A program made the translations under genes and the position numbers. From positions 1 through 27,715 of the forward strand of contig CAMYAU010000006.1 of NCBI GenBank assembly GCA_947253735.1: a stretch of 27,715 bases of DNA, given 5' to 3'. This DNA is from an uncultured Varibaculum sp. Lineage in GTDB: Bacteria > Actinomycetota > Actinomycetes > Actinomycetales > Actinomycetaceae. Shown one piece after another: positions 8,185-16,895 of this stretch (positions are counted from its first letter, which is position 1; every line of letters begins with the position of its first letter). Under the pieces are notes generated by a model. That model had not been told where the DNA came from. It saw only the letters and a list, made by a program, of their open reading frames with translations, and searched no databases.

Positions 8185-8760
8185 ATGAACGATTCCCACC
8201 GTCACAACTACCCCGGTATTTCAGCAAATACCTCCAGAAGCGGCAGTGAAACTCCTTTTCCCTTCCCCCTCCCGCGGGTAGGGATAGGTAGTGATGTTCA
8301 TGCTTTTGCCGACCCCGCTGACCCAGATGCCTCCGCACGCCCCTGTATGGTAGCGGGACTTTCCTGGCCAGGAGAAACCCCTCTAAAGGGACATTCTGAT
8401 GCGGATGTGGCCGCCCACGCCCTGTGTGACGCAATTTTATCGGCTGCCGGTGAAGGAGATCTGGGTACCCATTTTGGTACTGATCGTCCCGAATGGAAAG
8501 GCGCCTCCGGCACTCAGCTATTGATAGCCACAATGGATATTATTCACCAGGCAGGCTGGGAGCTCGGCAACGCCGCGGTTCAGGTGATTGCTAACCGCCC
8601 ACGGATGGGCAAACGTTATCAACAGGCCCGTAGCGTACTTGAGGAGGCGGTAGGGGCACCAGTTTCTATTTCCGCAACCACCTCGGACAAGCTGGGCTTC
8701 ACCGGACGGGGAGAGGGTGCAGCCGCGATAGCTACCGCCCTGGTTTATCCCCGGCGCTGA
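8185..8760 (+). CDS. ispF: 2-C-methyl-D-erythritol 2,4-cyclodiphosphate synthase
   Basis: IspF makes the cyclic diphosphate of the non-mevalonate (MEP) isoprenoid pathway and releases CMP. The zinc site is visible: GSDVHAF (D37, H39) and KGHSDAD (H70). HALCDAILSA, GDLGTHF and the C-terminal TTSDKLGFTGRGEG are all family signatures. At 191 residues it is about 30 longer than usual. The extra part is an N-terminal tail (residues 1-30) rich in His, Ser and Pro with no recognisable feature. No in-frame start nearer the conserved core is obvious. ATG 8185 has only a weak GGGG-type site. In many actinobacteria ispF follows ispD; here its upstream neighbour is mutT1 and no ispD is in the window. Confidence 0.95.
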   Translation: MNDSHRHNYPGISANTSRSGSETPFPFPLPRVGIGSDVHAFADPADPDASARPCMVAGLSWPGETPLKGHSDADVAAHALCDAILSAAGEGDLGTHFGTDRPEWKGASGTQLLIATMDIIHQAGWELGNAAVQVIANRPRMGKRYQQARSVLEEAVGAPVSISATTSDKLGFTGRGEGAAAIATALVYPRR

Positions 8761-8918
8761 CTCAGCCTGAATACAGCGAGACTATCCGCAGTAATATTTA
8801 GCTTCCCGGAAAGTAAAGGAAATACCATTTTGTTAAAATATAAGCATTATAAAAAGTTGCATCACATAACTCCCCTCCCGGACATCCAAGACTTAACCAG
8901 CTACCCTCCACCCACCCC

Positions 8919-8932
8919 AGGCCTTTAGGCCT
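8919..8932 (+). terminator. Short AGGCCT-TT-AGGCCT inverted repeat after ispF
   Basis: Two AGGCCT copies separated by TT can fold into a small hairpin, followed by AGAAATTTT. It might end ispF transcription, but the stem is short and it lies 159 bases past the stop codon. Confidence 0.25.
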
Positions 8933-9016
8933 AGAAATTTTAAGAAAATTATAGTCAAAAAATACCTACTACAAAGCCTACTTTTCCTGCGAATTTACCT
9001 TTTTTAAGCCAAAAAG

Positions 9017-9033
9017 ACTTGCATCTCTCAAGT
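9017..9033. promoter_or_regulatory. Inverted repeat ACTTG-N7-CAAGT at the -35 position of putP
   Basis: The two 5-base arms are perfectly complementary, and the repeat overlaps where the -35 box of the extended -10 promoter at 9047-9055 would be. The geometry fits a repressor or activator site. The binding protein is unknown. Confidence 0.3.
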
Positions 9034-9046
9034 ACCTAAAGTCCCG

Positions 9047-9055
9047 TGGTATATT
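9047..9055 (+). promoter_or_regulatory. Extended -10 promoter for putP
   Basis: TGGTATATT matches an extended -10 element (TGN followed by TATATT). No good -35 is seen, as is usual for this promoter type. A start near 9062 would give a leader of about 64 bases before the ATG at 9126. Confidence 0.4.
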
Positions 9056-9060
9056 GTGAT

Positions 9061-9074
9061 TTGCTCGACAGCAA
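9061..9074. promoter_or_regulatory. Inverted repeat TTGCT-N4-AGCAA at the predicted putP transcription start
   Basis: Perfect 5-base arms lie immediately downstream of the candidate -10 element. This could be an operator, or the start of a small leader hairpin. Confidence 0.25.
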
Positions 9075-9116
9075 GATAATATGTTTCGCAGTCGAAAGTT
9101 TCGGCGTAAACCCAAT

Positions 9117-9122
9117 GGAGAG
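9117..9122 (+). promoter_or_regulatory. Shine-Dalgarno site that fixes the putP start at 9126
   Basis: GGAGAG lies three to five bases before ATG 9126, while the in-frame ATG at 9081 has none. Confidence 0.6.
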
Positions 9123-9125
9123 CAA

Positions 9126-10802
9126 ATGATAAGTACATTCTCAACATTAGTGATGCCCACGGTAGGTGCGGCAGATTTTATTAATAGCGGGAACACTAGC
9201 GGTATTGCTATCGCCATGGTTATCTACTTCGTAGCCATGATCTTGATTGGCATCTACGGTTACACCCGCACCCAGACTATGGATGATTACATGGTGGGAG
9301 GACGTTCTCTACCTCCGCTGGTAGCCGCGCTTTCCGCAGGTGCAGCCGATATGTCCGGATGGTTGATGATGGGACTGCCAGGCGCCCTCTACCTAACCGG
9401 TCTAGTGGAATCCTGGATTGCGATCGGACTGCTAATTGGTTCCTGGTGCGCCTGGAAATGGGTAGCCCCCCGTCTGCGTTCCTATTCGCAGGTAGCTGGA
9501 GACTCCATAACCGTTCCCTCATTCATGTCAGCTCGTCTCAAGGATGAAAAATATATTCTCCAACTGGTAGCCGGGGTTATTATTCTCTTCTTCTTCACCA
9601 TTTACGTAGCCAGCGGAATGGTGTCCGGGGGAGTATTTTTCGAATCCATATTCCGGGTTAACTACCACGTGGGTATGGTAATCGTTGCCGGAGTAGTCAT
9701 TCTTTACACCCTGGTGGGCGGATTCTTGGCGGTATCTTGGACCGATATGGTACAAGGCATCATGATGCTAATCGCTCTGCTGCTGGTGCCCATCTTCGGC
9801 GTGATTGCTTTGGGTGGCTTCGGAGTTATGACCAGTACCCTGAACGGTCTAGAAGGACATATGTTCTCGATTGTAGGAGACGGTGCTGCCGGAAAAATGG
9901 CCATACTCAATGGTCTAGCCTGGGGATTAGGATATGTAGGTATGCCACACGTCATCGTGCGGTACATGGCATTACGTTCCCCCAGGGAAGCGGTATCGGC
10001 ACGCCGCTTGGGTATTGGCTGGATGTTCCTATGTGTACTGGGCGCTACCTTGACCGCTCTCATAGGACGCGCCCTAGTCGAAAATGGTATCGGTGGAATT
10101 AAAGAAGCTTTGGCTCGAGTGAAACTAAATCCGCAAGAGAGTATCTACCTGGTGATGGGGGAAAAGCTCTTCCCCGCCGTGCTTGCCGGTTTCATGTTGG
10201 CCGCAATTTTGGCCGCCATCATGTCTACCGTATCTTCGCAGCTGCTGGTGACTTCCTCGGCAGTGGTGGAGGATATTTACCGAGGCATCAAGAAGCGTCG
10301 TCTGCTGGGGGCCAAGGGTATCAACGCCGGCCGGATGGTGGTGCTAGCGATTTCTGTGATCGCCGCTTTCTTTGCCTGGTTCCGCACTGAATCAATTCTG
10401 ACTCTGGTAGCGTTTGCCTGGGCCGGTTTCGGAGCCGCCTTTGGTCCAGTGATCCTACTTAGCCTCTACTGGCGCAAATATACCTGGCAGGGAGCTGCGG
10501 CTGGTATGGCTGTGGGAGCTATTACCGTAGGTATCTGGGGCAACCTACCGGACACACTCCCGATGTTCTTCCAGATGTACGAGATTCTCCCCGGCTTCTT
10601 ACTAAACCTGCTGGTTTCTTGGCTGGTTTCTCTCGCCACCTACAAGCCAAATAAAGAAATAGAAGAAGAGTTTGATCTGGCAGTCAAGCTGGCTCATTCC
10701 TCGCAAGAAGAAATTAACTCTGCTTTGGAGGGCCGCAAAGTCACCCCGGTGACTGTTACAACATTCGCGAAGGTTGAAGGCAGCAATAAGGCCGCTTCCT
10801 AA
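9126..10802 (+). CDS. putP: Sodium/proline symporter (SSS family)
   Basis: This 558-residue inner-membrane transporter imports L-proline with Na+. It belongs to the solute:sodium symporter family, and about 13 hydrophobic helices can be followed along the sequence. The family signature is strong near the N-terminus: DDYMVGGRSLPP, then SAGAADMSGWLMMGLPGA (sodium-site region in PutP), and later LAAIMSTVSSQLLVTSSAVVEDIY, the conserved Na+-site helix 8 region. The C-terminal tail is charged and cytoplasmic. The start at 9126 is preferred to 9081 because of the ribosome-binding site. It precedes putA on the same strand by 182 bases, so proline uptake and degradation are encoded together. Other SSS substrates are possible, but the close match to PutP signatures and the neighbour favour proline. 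Confidence 0.94.
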   Translation: MISTFSTLVMPTVGAADFINSGNTSGIAIAMVIYFVAMILIGIYGYTRTQTMDDYMVGGRSLPPLVAALSAGAADMSGWLMMGLPGALYLTGLVESWIAIGLLIGSWCAWKWVAPRLRSYSQVAGDSITVPSFMSARLKDEKYILQLVAGVIILFFFTIYVASGMVSGGVFFESIFRVNYHVGMVIVAGVVILYTLVGGFLAVSWTDMVQGIMMLIALLLVPIFGVIALGGFGVMTSTLNGLEGHMFSIVGDGAAGKMAILNGLAWGLGYVGMPHVIVRYMALRSPREAVSARRLGIGWMFLCVLGATLTALIGRALVENGIGGIKEALARVKLNPQESIYLVMGEKLFPAVLAGFMLAAILAAIMSTVSSQLLVTSSAVVEDIYRGIKKRRLLGAKGINAGRMVVLAISVIAAFFAWFRTESILTLVAFAWAGFGAAFGPVILLSLYWRKYTWQGAAAGMAVGAITVGIWGNLPDTLPMFFQMYEILPGFLLNLLVSWLVSLATYKPNKEIEEEFDLAVKLAHSSQEEINSALEGRKVTPVTVTTFAKVEGSNKAAS

Positions 10803-10819
10803 ACAACAATTAATAAAAA

Positions 10820-10843
10820 TAGGGAGTAGGAAAAAAGTCCCTA
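10820..10843 (+). terminator. Inverted repeat between putP and putA
   Basis: TAGGGA and TCCCTA flank a purine-rich 12-base loop 18 bases after the putP stop. No T-run follows, so it may be a weak terminator or a processing site. The remaining bases to 10984 hold no gene. Confidence 0.3.
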
Positions 10844-10984
10844 CAATCGGGGTACACTTCCTCGTATCTAGTGTTACCTTAAACCTATAAGCGCCTGGAA
10901 GGGCAGGCAGTATCTAGCCGGACTCCCCCAGCCTGAGGTGCGATCTATACCTATTAACAGTTTCCTAAGAAAGGACGCAAACAA

Positions 10985-13900
10985 ATGTCAGAAAGCGTGG
11001 CTCCTCCCAAAGCTGGCGAGGAAACCGGCGACTGCCGTCACCTAGCAGATTTAGCGGTTGCCCGTGCCCGAAAATGGGTTCGGGAGTCAGAGAAATACCC
11101 CGAAGACCGGGCAGCGAAACTTCTATCCCAAGTGCTCGAAGAGCAAGCGGGACTCGACTTCACCGTTGCTTTTGTAGATGGGGTTATCCGACCCGAGGAT
11201 CTGCAGGTAGCCGCGGCTGAGCTAAATCGTCTCGCATCCTCTTCCGTAAGTTTCCTGCCCTGGTACTTGCGCTTTCCCCTAAAGGTGGGCGGCGCGGTAG
11301 CTCCGATGCTGCCTAAAATGGTTATCCCCATTACCCGCAGCGTGTTCGCGAAACTGGTCGGCGATCTAGTACTGGACGTATCTGATGCCAAATTGGGTCC
11401 GGCGATTGAGCGGTTAAAGCGGGGCGGAATGCGGCTCAATATGAATCTGCTGGGCGAAGCAATTCTCGGTGATGAAGAAGCGAATAAACGACTCACTGAC
11501 ACCATGGCCTTGCTGGAACGCCCAGATGTAGAGTACGTATCTTTGAAGGTATCGGCAGTGACCGGTCCCCACAATCCCTGGGCATACGATCATGTGGTAG
11601 ATCGGGCCGTAAACGCTCTCCTGCCGTTGTATCGCCGCGCTAACTCCTATGAACCAAAGAAGTTCATCAACCTGGATATGGAGGAATACAAAGACCTTCA
11701 TATGACCATTGATGTGTTCAAGAAGATTCTGGAAACCCCGGGCCTAGAAAAGCTGGAGGCCGGCATCGTGTTACAGGCTTATCTGCCCGACGCCCTCCCT
11801 GCTATGAAGCACCTGCAAGAATGGGCAGCGCGGCGCGTAGCTAATGGGGGCGGACGTATCAAGGTTCGGGTAGTTAAGGGCGCGAACCTGTCTATGGAGA
11901 CTGTGGATTCTCGCGAACGCGGCTGGAAGCTCACCACCCAAAAGTGCAAACAAGACACGGACTCTAACTACATGAAGGTGCTGGACTACGCCCTGACTAA
12001 AGAGCACACTCGCAATATTAAGATCGGCGTGGCCGGGATGAATCTGTTCACCGTGGGCTTTGCCTATGAGCTGGCACAGGAGCGCGGGGTACTAGAGTCC
12101 GGGGGCGTAGAGTTCGAGATGCTGACCGGGATGGCTTCTCCCCAGTCCAAGGCAGTAGCCGAGGATACCGGTCACCTCCTGTTCTATGTGCCGGTAGTTA
12201 ACCCGGAAGAATACGACGTGGCGATTGCCTACCTGGTGCGGCGGCTAGAAGAGAACTCGCTGGACCAAAACTTCATGTCTGATATTTTCGATCTGGATGA
12301 CGAAGATGTGCTACACAAGGAAGAGCAGCGTTTCCGCCGCGCCTTGGAGCGAGTCTACGACGTCGAGGTAGGCCCGGTCCGCCAGCAGAATCGTCTCACT
12401 GAGACCGCCGAAGATATTAAATCTTTCGTTCAAAAGGACGGGGAGTGGACTTTCGCGAACACCCCGGATTCCGATCCTTCGCTACCAGAAAATATCGAAT
12501 GGTCACGCCAGATAGTTAAGGCGATTCCCGATTGCCAGATTGGAATTAAAGAGGTCGCGGAAGCCACTGTTTCCGACGCTAATGTGCTGGATCAAATGCT
12601 GGCGGGCGCAGCCGCAGCGGCCGAAGTTTGGGCAGCTCGTCCCGCCAAAGAGCGCTCCGAGATTATTCACCAGGTAGGTATTGGACTCAGCCAGCATCGG
12701 GCGCAGCTGATGGAAATCGCGGCCGCTGAATGTGGCAAAGCCCTAGATGGCGGCGATATCGAGGTATCCGAGGCCGTGGATTTCTGCCACTACTACGCCC
12801 AGCAATGCTTAGAGCTAGAACAGCAAGCGGGCGCCAAGTTCAAACCAGCGCGGGTAACGGTTTCTACCCCGCCCTGGAACTTCCCAATTGCCATTCCTAC
12901 CGGTTCCACCGTGTCGGCGCTAGCTGCCGGTTCAGCCGTGATCTTCAAACCAGCTAAAGAAGCTGCTCGTACGGGTGCACTACTAGCCAAGATTATGTGG
13001 GATGCGGGAGTTCCGCGTGAGGTTCTGCAGTTTGTCCAACTAGGCAACCGGGAACTTGGTAAGAACCTGATGGCTGACGAACGGGTAGATCGGGTTATTT
13101 TGACCGGTTCTATCGACACTGCCAAGATGTTCCGTTCCTGGGACAATAATATGGGGCTGTTGGCGGAAACCTCCGGTAAGAACGGCATTATTGTCACCCC
13201 CTCGGCAGATCTGGATCTGGCGGTTAAAGACATTATCAACTCGGCGTTTGGCCACTGTGGGCAAAAGTGTTCTGCCTCCTCACTGGCAATTCTGGTCGGT
13301 TCAGTAGGGTATTCCGAACGGGTACATCGTCAGCTACTTGACGGCGTGCGCTCCCTGGTGGTGGACTACCCCTCCAATCCTTCCAGCCAAACCGGTTCGC
13401 TATGCGCTCCGGCTAAGGGGAAGCTACTGCGCGGCCTCACCACTTTGGGACCGGGCGAGCATTGGGCATTAAAGCCCAAGCAGCTAGATGAATCCGGGAA
13501 GCTCTGGACTCCGGGTATCCGCGCTGGTGTGCAGCCGGGCAGCGAATACCATCTGACTGAGTACTTCGGTCCGATTCTGGGCATTATCCGCTGCGACACC
13601 TTAGAAGAAGCCATCGAGATCCAAAATGCAACCGATTACGGTTTGACCGCTGGGTTGCACTCTTTGGATGCCGATGAAATCAACCTTTGGCTAGATCGCG
13701 TACAGGCCGGTAACGTCTATGTTAACCGCGGTATCACCGGCGCGATTGTGCGCCGCCAGCCCTTCGGCGGTTGGAAGAACTCCGCGATTGGCGCGGGTAC
13801 GAAAGCCGGCGGTCCGTCCTATCTATTTGGTTTAGGCGAGTGGGAGGCCGATGGTATTCCGGAGAACGAGGGCGTGGAGCTACGCAATCGCGCCTTGGTG

Positions 13901-14479
13901 GAGGCCGCGAAAGTGGCACGCTCTTTGGACTCCAATAAAGAGTTCGTAATGTCTTCGCTACGTTCTTCACAGCAGGCTCTAGACACCGAGTTCGCTATTG
14001 GACATGATCCCTCGGATCTGCGGGTAGAGCGCAACGTGCTGCGTTACCGTCCGCTGCCGGTACTTATCCGGCTATCCGAGGGCGAGGATGCCTCGCACGT
14101 GCTAATGTTAGCGGCTGCCGGTCGCGCCGCTGGTTCTTTAGTGTCAGTATCGATGCCACAAGAACCCGACTCCGCACTCTTGCAGTATCTGCGAGTCCAG
14201 CATATTGATTACGAGGTCGAGTCTGACCAGGCCTTCCGTGACCGTCTGCCCGCCTGGGCAGCCGGTGCCGGTCTGGATGCCCGTATCCGCTTGATTGGTG
14301 GAGATGTTAAGGCAATTAACGAGGCAGTTAACGGCAATGTGAATGTGGCGGTCTGGTCGCATCCGGTGACCGCTTGTGGCCGCGTTGAAATGATCCCATT
14401 TGTTCGCGAACAGGCAGTGGCCTTCACTAACCACCGCTTCGGTAATCACACTCCGCTTTCGGAGCAGGTAAAAATCTAG
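10985..14479 (+). CDS. putA: Bifunctional proline dehydrogenase / L-glutamate gamma-semialdehyde dehydrogenase
   Basis: This 1,164-residue enzyme oxidises proline to pyrroline-5-carboxylate (FAD-dependent) and then to glutamate (NAD-dependent). The proline dehydrogenase barrel covers about residues 85-460, with YVSLKVSAVTGPHNPW, IKVRVVKGANLSME and the substrate-site RRLEENSLDQNF. The aldehyde dehydrogenase part covers about 505-1010, with STVSALAAGSAVIFKPAKEA, catalytic Glu728 in LAETSGKNG and catalytic Cys762 in GQKCSASS. PFGGWKNSAIGAG is also intact. A C-terminal region of about 150 residues follows the dehydrogenase domain. There is no N-terminal DNA-binding domain of the E. coli PutA type, so it is unlikely to repress its own operon. 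ATG 10985 follows AAGAAAGGAC. It is the last gene of the putP–putA pair and ends at a strong terminator. Confidence 0.96.
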   Translation: MSESVAPPKAGEETGDCRHLADLAVARARKWVRESEKYPEDRAAKLLSQVLEEQAGLDFTVAFVDGVIRPEDLQVAAAELNRLASSSVSFLPWYLRFPLKVGGAVAPMLPKMVIPITRSVFAKLVGDLVLDVSDAKLGPAIERLKRGGMRLNMNLLGEAILGDEEANKRLTDTMALLERPDVEYVSLKVSAVTGPHNPWAYDHVVDRAVNALLPLYRRANSYEPKKFINLDMEEYKDLHMTIDVFKKILETPGLEKLEAGIVLQAYLPDALPAMKHLQEWAARRVANGGGRIKVRVVKGANLSMETVDSRERGWKLTTQKCKQDTDSNYMKVLDYALTKEHTRNIKIGVAGMNLFTVGFAYELAQERGVLESGGVEFEMLTGMASPQSKAVAEDTGHLLFYVPVVNPEEYDVAIAYLVRRLEENSLDQNFMSDIFDLDDEDVLHKEEQRFRRALERVYDVEVGPVRQQNRLTETAEDIKSFVQKDGEWTFANTPDSDPSLPENIEWSRQIVKAIPDCQIGIKEVAEATVSDANVLDQMLAGAAAAAEVWAARPAKERSEIIHQVGIGLSQHRAQLMEIAAAECGKALDGGDIEVSEAVDFCHYYAQQCLELEQQAGAKFKPARVTVSTPPWNFPIAIPTGSTVSALAAGSAVIFKPAKEAARTGALLAKIMWDAGVPREVLQFVQLGNRELGKNLMADERVDRVILTGSIDTAKMFRSWDNNMGLLAETSGKNGIIVTPSADLDLAVKDIINSAFGHCGQKCSASSLAILVGSVGYSERVHRQLLDGVRSLVVDYPSNPSSQTGSLCAPAKGKLLRGLTTLGPGEHWALKPKQLDESGKLWTPGIRAGVQPGSEYHLTEYFGPILGIIRCDTLEEAIEIQNATDYGLTAGLHSLDADEINLWLDRVQAGNVYVNRGITGAIVRRQPFGGWKNSAIGAGTKAGGPSYLFGLGEWEADGIPENEGVELRNRALVEAAKVARSLDSNKEFVMSSLRSSQQALDTEFAIGHDPSDLRVERNVLRYRPLPVLIRLSEGEDASHVLMLAAAGRAAGSLVSVSMPQEPDSALLQYLRVQHIDYEVESDQAFRDRLPAWAAGAGLDARIRLIGGDVKAINEAVNGNVNVAVWSHPVTACGRVEMIPFVREQAVAFTNHRFGNHTPLSEQVKI

Positions 14480-14513
14480 GCGCTACGTTAGTTCCATAAC
14501 TAAATAAATGCCT

Positions 14514-14552
14514 TGTGGGGGTTGGGAAATATTTCCCAACCCCCACATTTTT
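14514..14552. terminator. Strong intrinsic terminator after putA, possibly bidirectional
   Basis: A perfect 17-bp inverted repeat without a loop gap (centre AAAT/ATTT) spans 14514-14547 and is followed by TTTTT. On the minus strand the downstream side reads GGCATTTATTTA, so it may also stop transcription of the convergent minus-strand unit ending at 14640. Confidence 0.9.
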
Positions 14553-14639
14553 AGCTAGTCATTTAGTTATCTTCAGATGAGTTTAGATAGAGGGCTCTAT
14601 CAGGTGGACAATAGGTTTTAAAGACTTCACTCCCTAATA

Positions 14640-16895
14640 TCAGGGCAGCCACAGGGTGCCATCACCGGCTGCCAACAGGTTATTGGCTATCGCATAGGAA
14701 ATAGCTCGATCAGCAAGCCCGACAACCTGCGGGGTTACCGGAGAGATTCCGTAAAGCAGTTTGAAAGCCTCTCCGATGATCTCACTTCGCTCAATACTGT
14801 TGGTGCGAGAAATCTGCCAGCGCAAGGCGTTAGCAACCTCAGTTAAGGTCAAGGATCCGAGTTTACGGGGCAGCCCAATCGGAGATTGTAGGGCAGTATT
14901 CCAAGTTAGGGGATCGATTTCAGCCGACCAGACGGTGCGCATTCCTGGCTCGGGGACCAGACGCAAACTGGGACCGAGGCAACGGCCGACCTCCTCGGCT
15001 CGCTGCTCCTGATATTGAATCCGGTACTTCTGGCACAACCTACGTGCCAAAAATTCTAGCGGCATGGGACCTTCAGCACCGATAATACTTTTTGCAAAAG
15101 AGGTGGTAGAGCCAGCCACCGCTGGTTCATCTAGGCGCTGTTTCGGGCGAGTAAAGCGAGGTTGGTAATCAAAATATCCCCGCACCTTAATAGTAATTAA
15201 CCGGGTAGAAGGTTGGCGATCGGCATCGGCCAAAATATCCCGGGGCTTATGGGGAGCAGCGGGAGGTACTCGGGAGGGTGCTAGCGGACTTTGGGCAGCT
15301 TTACGCAGGGATGATTCTGCTGTCCACAACGATATCTCGGGCTCTTCTAACTGTGAAACTAGCAGGCTAGCCGGCATATCATCTGCCACTTCCGCGAACA
15401 CCGAACGGGGTATATTTTCTTGCACATCCGGCTGTGAAACACAAATATTCTCGGTGCCAGTGTTACTGGCTACATTATGATTCTTGCGTGCTACGAATTC
15501 TTCGAAACTCATATTAAGTTTGGAATCAAAACCCATTTTTTGGAAGTAATCCCAGATAGCAGCATCATCAAGCGAAGTTCCCTCCACCGGAGTGCTCACG
15601 GTTTGGGAAACTTGCGGCGTTGCTGTCGGTGTGAGTGCCGGCGCAGACCTTTCGGGTGGGGATGCCGGTGAGGACGCGGCGGAAAGAGCAGCCGACGGCA
15701 TGGTATCCGCGGGCGGTATCTCTCCTGCGTGAATGAGATTAGATACCAGAGAGGTTTCCGGGTTTACAGGCGCAGTTGATACTGCTGGCGGTAGTGAGGC
15801 TGGCTTTGGAGGCGCGGCACTTGGTGAGGCCTGCCCGGAAGCAGGAGGGGGAGCCGGACGCATCTGGTTACTGGCCGGGACAGGAAGCTGCGAAGTCAAT
15901 TCCCTGCGTGCAACAATGCGACGGGGAGGAAACTCTTGTTTACTAGTAGCAGAAGCCGGACTCGTTTCCGGCTGCAGCGATAAGGAGGATGAATTGGCGG
16001 GAGTTATTTCTGCACCCGGTGCAGGTGCGGGCGCCGGCTGTTGGACGGGAAGCCAAGGCATTTGACCACGCTGCGCACTCCAGTCAGCGTTAGCAGAATC
16101 AGCGGCGTCCAACGCAATGGTAGTTACCGTGGCAGCGCTCTGACTAGAACCCGCTTCCACATTCCCGGGCTGCGGCGAGGGGCTTACTTTCTGTGCTTCC
16201 ATCACTGCACCGGTATCCAGATGATTTTCCGCGGTAGCGGTTTCGGCCGCGTAAGCTGCCGAAACCATAGCAGCAAGTCCCATTCCTAGGTCCGGAGGGT
16301 TATCTAAATCTTGCGCGATTGCTTCTGGAGGTAATCCCGGGGAGAGTTTTACCGTGTTAACCTGCTGCGACGCCCCCTCAGGAGTGTGAAAATTACCTTG
16401 GGTATAGTCTGCTGCAATCGCGGGCTGTCCAGAAGTCAAAGGCTTCCCTGCAGGTGCTGGAACTTCCGGTACCTGCCCCTGGGAAGAGCAAGAGGCTACC
16501 GACGGTGCCTCTTTTGGCGAATGCGATCCCGCTGACGGAGCCGGTGCTTTCCTCCGCTTAGCCTTGACCTGACCCGAGGATTTTTTTCCTAAATCCGGGA
16601 GGGCTTCCAAAACCAGCGAGGCGGGATTTTGCGAAATTGACTGTCCGGCTTTCATCCACAGTCCAAAAGCCTGCTCTGCAAGTTTAGCTTTGCCAGTGAG
16701 CATTGCCGCCAAAGCCACCGTATCTACCAGTCGTTTTACCTGCCAGCGTGGTAGCTGCCCTGCCGCGAGCGCACTGCGTGCCTGCTCAATGCTGACGCGC
16801 AGATCCTGTAGACGGGGATCGTCAAGCTGAGGGGTTAGCTGTTCCGACATTTCCAGGCAGCGCTTCGCCACTTTCACTACCGTCAGTTTAGCCAT
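14640..16895 (-). CDS. Uncharacterised protein: helical N-domain, long Pro/Ala/Ser linker, C-terminal DUF3320-like domain
   Basis: No known full-length family is recognised in this 751-residue protein. Residues 1-100 look alpha-helical and soluble. Residues 105-440 are rich in Pro, Ala, Ser and Gln and probably disordered. A short helical island lies at about 442-472 (IWDYFQKMGF…MSFEEFVARK). From about residue 598 the sequence resembles DUF3320, the winged-helix-like tail of large DUF4011-type helicases: IIGAEGPMPLEFLARRL, then W-containing DPLTWNTALQSP, LTEVANALRWQI, and ERSEIIGEAFKLLYGISPVT. That match is from memory of the family. No helicase or nuclease motif is present. Its start codon overlaps the stop of the HAD gene by 8 bases (ATGGCTAA), implying translational coupling. 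No signal peptide or membrane helix is seen. Confidence 0.85.
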   Translation of the reverse strand: MAKLTVVKVAKRCLEMSEQLTPQLDDPRLQDLRVSIEQARSALAAGQLPRWQVKRLVDTVALAAMLTGKAKLAEQAFGLWMKAGQSISQNPASLVLEALPDLGKKSSGQVKAKRRKAPAPSAGSHSPKEAPSVASCSSQGQVPEVPAPAGKPLTSGQPAIAADYTQGNFHTPEGASQQVNTVKLSPGLPPEAIAQDLDNPPDLGMGLAAMVSAAYAAETATAENHLDTGAVMEAQKVSPSPQPGNVEAGSSQSAATVTTIALDAADSANADWSAQRGQMPWLPVQQPAPAPAPGAEITPANSSSLSLQPETSPASATSKQEFPPRRIVARRELTSQLPVPASNQMRPAPPPASGQASPSAAPPKPASLPPAVSTAPVNPETSLVSNLIHAGEIPPADTMPSAALSAASSPASPPERSAPALTPTATPQVSQTVSTPVEGTSLDDAAIWDYFQKMGFDSKLNMSFEEFVARKNHNVASNTGTENICVSQPDVQENIPRSVFAEVADDMPASLLVSQLEEPEISLWTAESSLRKAAQSPLAPSRVPPAAPHKPRDILADADRQPSTRLITIKVRGYFDYQPRFTRPKQRLDEPAVAGSTTSFAKSIIGAEGPMPLEFLARRLCQKYRIQYQEQRAEEVGRCLGPSLRLVPEPGMRTVWSAEIDPLTWNTALQSPIGLPRKLGSLTLTEVANALRWQISRTNSIERSEIIGEAFKLLYGISPVTPQVVGLADRAISYAIANNLLAAGDGTLWLP

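Larger units (their letters stand above)
8761..9125. other. AT-rich ispF–putP intergenic region, no gene seen
   Basis: No plausible gene is found in these 365 bases on either strand. The region is much richer in A and T than its flanks. It holds a short inverted repeat (8919-8932), the putP promoter candidate (9047-9055) and two inverted repeats around it. The in-frame ATG at 9081 lacks a ribosome-binding site and is not taken as the putP start. Confidence 0.6.

Noticed and set aside
9081..9125. Longer putP start adding a basic 15-residue segment
   Set aside because: No ribosome-binding site before 9081, whereas GGAGAG precedes ATG 9126.
9704..10063. Open frames antisense to putP, putA and clpC
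   Set aside because: All lie opposite clear conserved genes and carry no family motif or ribosome-binding site.
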